Below are positions 31,568 to 32,896 of a DNA stretch of 32,896 nucleotides, piece by piece. The position numbers and the translations under genes are program-made. Under the pieces are notes generated by a model, which had not been told where the DNA came from, made no database searches, and worked only from the letters and a program-made list of their open reading frames with translations. Location: assembly GCF_006335125.1 (NCBI RefSeq), contig NZ_VDMO01000032.1, positions 1 through 32,896 of the forward strand. The letters run 5' to 3'. Every line of letters starts with the position of its first letter. Within the stretch, counting starts at the first letter, position 1. This DNA is from Deinococcus radiopugnans ATCC 19172 (GTDB lineage: Bacteria; Deinococcota; Deinococci; Deinococcales; Deinococcaceae).

Positions 31568-32581
31568 TCAAGTCGCTGTAGGAGGCTGACGTCGATAGCT
31601 CGGATCAAATTTCTGGCCTGACTTGAGAACGGCAAATGCGACTCGGAGGAGCTTGCGAGCCAGGGCAACCAGGGCAACTTTTTTGGGCTTTCCCTGGGCG
31701 ATCAGATGGCGGTAGAAGTTCCCAAAAGCATTCTTCATCCGCGACGCTGTCAGGGCACAGAGGTAGAACGCCCGTCGTAGCCGCCCGTTCCCTATTTTCG
31801 AAATGTGGGTACGGCCAGTGAAACTGCCCGACTGACGGGGAACAGGGGATAGCCCTGCGTACGCCGCCCATTGATCCGAGCTCTCCATCCGGCTCAGCTG
31901 CAGGGTCTCGACCAGCAGGATGGAGGCGGTCAATAGGCCAATCCCAGGAATGGATGTCAGGAGCGTGACCTGCCCCTGCACTGCCTCGGAAGCCATGATC
32001 AGGGCGTTGATCGCCCTGTTCGCTTCTTCCTACTGCTGTTCGAGCAGCTTCTGGCGTGCTTCACAGAAGCCGACGGCCTTGGAATGGAGTTGATACTGGT
32101 GATCCATCGCGTCGTGGCGGCCCGCTTCCAGGGTCAAGAGCTCCACGATGGTGCCACGGGCGTGAAGGAGCGCACGCAGTTCGACCAGATCTGCCTCGGG
32201 GGGCAGCCAGCGTGCTGGCTGCATGACCGCGCCATACCGAGCAATCATCTCCGCATCCAGCTTGTCCGTTTTTCCTCTCCTCAACGTACTTTTCGCAAAG
32301 AATTTAATCTGCGCCGCATTCACAACGCTGACGGCATAGCCAGCGTCATGCAGGGTCATCGCTCCCCGCTCCCAGTACACACTGGTTGATTCCATCACCA
32401 CCGAGAGATCTTCCCGGACAGCAACCGATTTTGCCAGCCACACGACAAGCTGTTCATGCCCCTTCGCGGTATTCGCAACGGTTTTGACGCCACCGATCCG
32501 TGTCAGGGACCCAGGCCCATGAACCTGGAGGAGGCAGGCGTACCGTTCACTTTTGCCGACATCGAGACCCGGTACAAACAT
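31568..32581 (-). pseudogene. IS110-family transposase interrupted by one amber codon
   Basis: The family starts at MFVPGLDVGKS (ATG 32581, with GGGGG just upstream), giving the first Asp of the DEDD RuvC-like domain. VVMESTSVYWE supplies the Glu and GKTDKLDAEMIARY the later Asp residues. After ...LLEQQ a TAG at 32032-32030 stops the frame, which continues unshifted to TSIPGIGLLTASIL, WAAYAGLSPVPRQSGS (Tnp domain with the catalytic Ser of PRQSGS) and a stop at 31568. A single CAG-to-TAG change explains the break; total length would be about 337 residues, normal for IS110. A longer frame to 32704 exists, but it lies in what should be the non-coding RNA region. Confidence 0.85.
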
Positions 32582-32768
32582 AAAAACCCCCAAAAAAGGG
32601 AAACAGAGGGTCACCACCCGGGTCCGGTCGGCGGGATGTTGTGTGCAGGCTTGAAGGGCCTCAGAGACTGTTGCGCCTGATCGAAGGGGCCTCGAGCCAG
32701 CCATGATTTGTTGGGCGATCTTGGAGGATCAAACTTGCCAGCAGGCTTGTCGGCTCGAGTGGGAGTGA
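32582..32768 (-). ncRNA. Candidate bridge RNA region of the IS110 element
   Basis: In IS110-group elements the non-coding segment between the element end and the transposase start is transcribed into a bridge RNA that pairs with target and donor DNA. Here the 187 bases upstream of ATG 32581, up to the inner edge of the terminal repeat, are the matching place and lack a convincing gene. I cannot fold it by eye into the known two-loop form, and the element boundary is not known, so this is a positional prediction. Confidence 0.3.
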
Positions 32769-32896
32769 CCTCGGTAGCTGACAACTTCATTTTTTAGTCG
32801 TCCCAGACGGCGGGAAGGTCACCTTCCGGTCTGTCCCTCGACAGAAACGAGAAATGGCGGTGTTTTGAGGTGTGAAGCCACCAAAACCCGCCGCCT
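32769..32896. repeat. Right copy of terminal inverted repeat
   Basis: Inverted copy of bases 1-128 (125 of 128 identical). It contains the same two stem-loops in mirror order. It directly borders the presumed upstream end of the IS110 element. See the left copy for interpretation. Confidence 0.9.

Noticed and set aside
32582..32704. 41-codon N-terminal extension of the IS110 transposase
   Set aside because: IS110 proteins start near the GLDVGKS motif, and the extension falls in the non-coding region of this family.

Overview
The window reads as an accessory replicon, or a piece of one, from a Deinococcus-type bacterium. The evidence is high GC, a LexA / catalytically degenerate Y-family polymerase / DnaE2 mutagenesis operon like the plasmid-borne lexA-imuY-dnaE2 operon of Deinococcus deserti, plasmid-type ParA/ParB, several genes with a TANNNT -10 box five bases before the start codon (leaderless style), and many insertion-sequence remnants. 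The two ends of the window are near-identical inverted copies of one 128-bp sequence. The window could therefore be a linear element with terminal inverted repeats, or a contig that stops inside a repeat at both ends. No replication initiator or rRNA was recognised, and no tRNA was noticed by eye.

Layout. 1-2.5 kb: left terminal repeat and gene debris (esterase fragment, broken tyrosine recombinase, frameshifted unknowns). 2.5-4.2 kb: parAB on the minus strand with a perfect 18-bp palindrome upstream. 4.7-5.6 kb: small membrane protein and YidD-like gene. 5.6-10.9 kb: lexA-imuY-(DUF6504-like)-dnaE2 operon on the minus strand. 11.0-12.3 kb: small conserved-looking gene and a ProC-like gene on the plus strand. 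12.5-13.8 kb: a 134-bp MITE next to a full-length IS630-family element. 13.9-15.9 kb: minus-strand operon (unknown protein, DUF5519-like protein, FMN reductase) trailed by a broken dps gene. 16.0-23.0 kb: three tandem paralogous regulators with a SARP/BTAD-like N-terminus; two carry NB-ARC ATPase plus TPR modules, and the middle one instead carries a LysR-type ligand-binding domain. 23.1-27.1 kb: plus-strand AhpD-like protein, three alpha/beta hydrolases and two small proteins. 27.1-28.2 kb: a second, decayed IS630-family element inserted in a stop codon. 28.3-30.6 kb: second MITE copy, TetA-type MFS exporter and AraC regulator. 30.8-32.6 kb: broken IS6- and IS110-family transposases. 32.77-32.9 kb: right terminal repeat.

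How it fits together. The most interesting unit is the 15.9-26.6 kb block. A tandem direct repeat, GGACACG-N4-GGACACG, with an 11-bp period like known SARP operators, occurs three times: before the 15.9-kb minus-strand operon, between the largest regulator and the AhpD-like gene, and before the hydrolase run. In each case it faces the putative target operon. The inference is that the BTAD-family regulators control redox and hydrolase genes on both sides of themselves through this operator. The lexA operon would provide damage-inducible mutagenic synthesis, and parAB segregation. The mobile elements have several precise, readable effects: a remade stop codon, a hairpin next to a nonsense codon, and a structure-conserving MITE pair.
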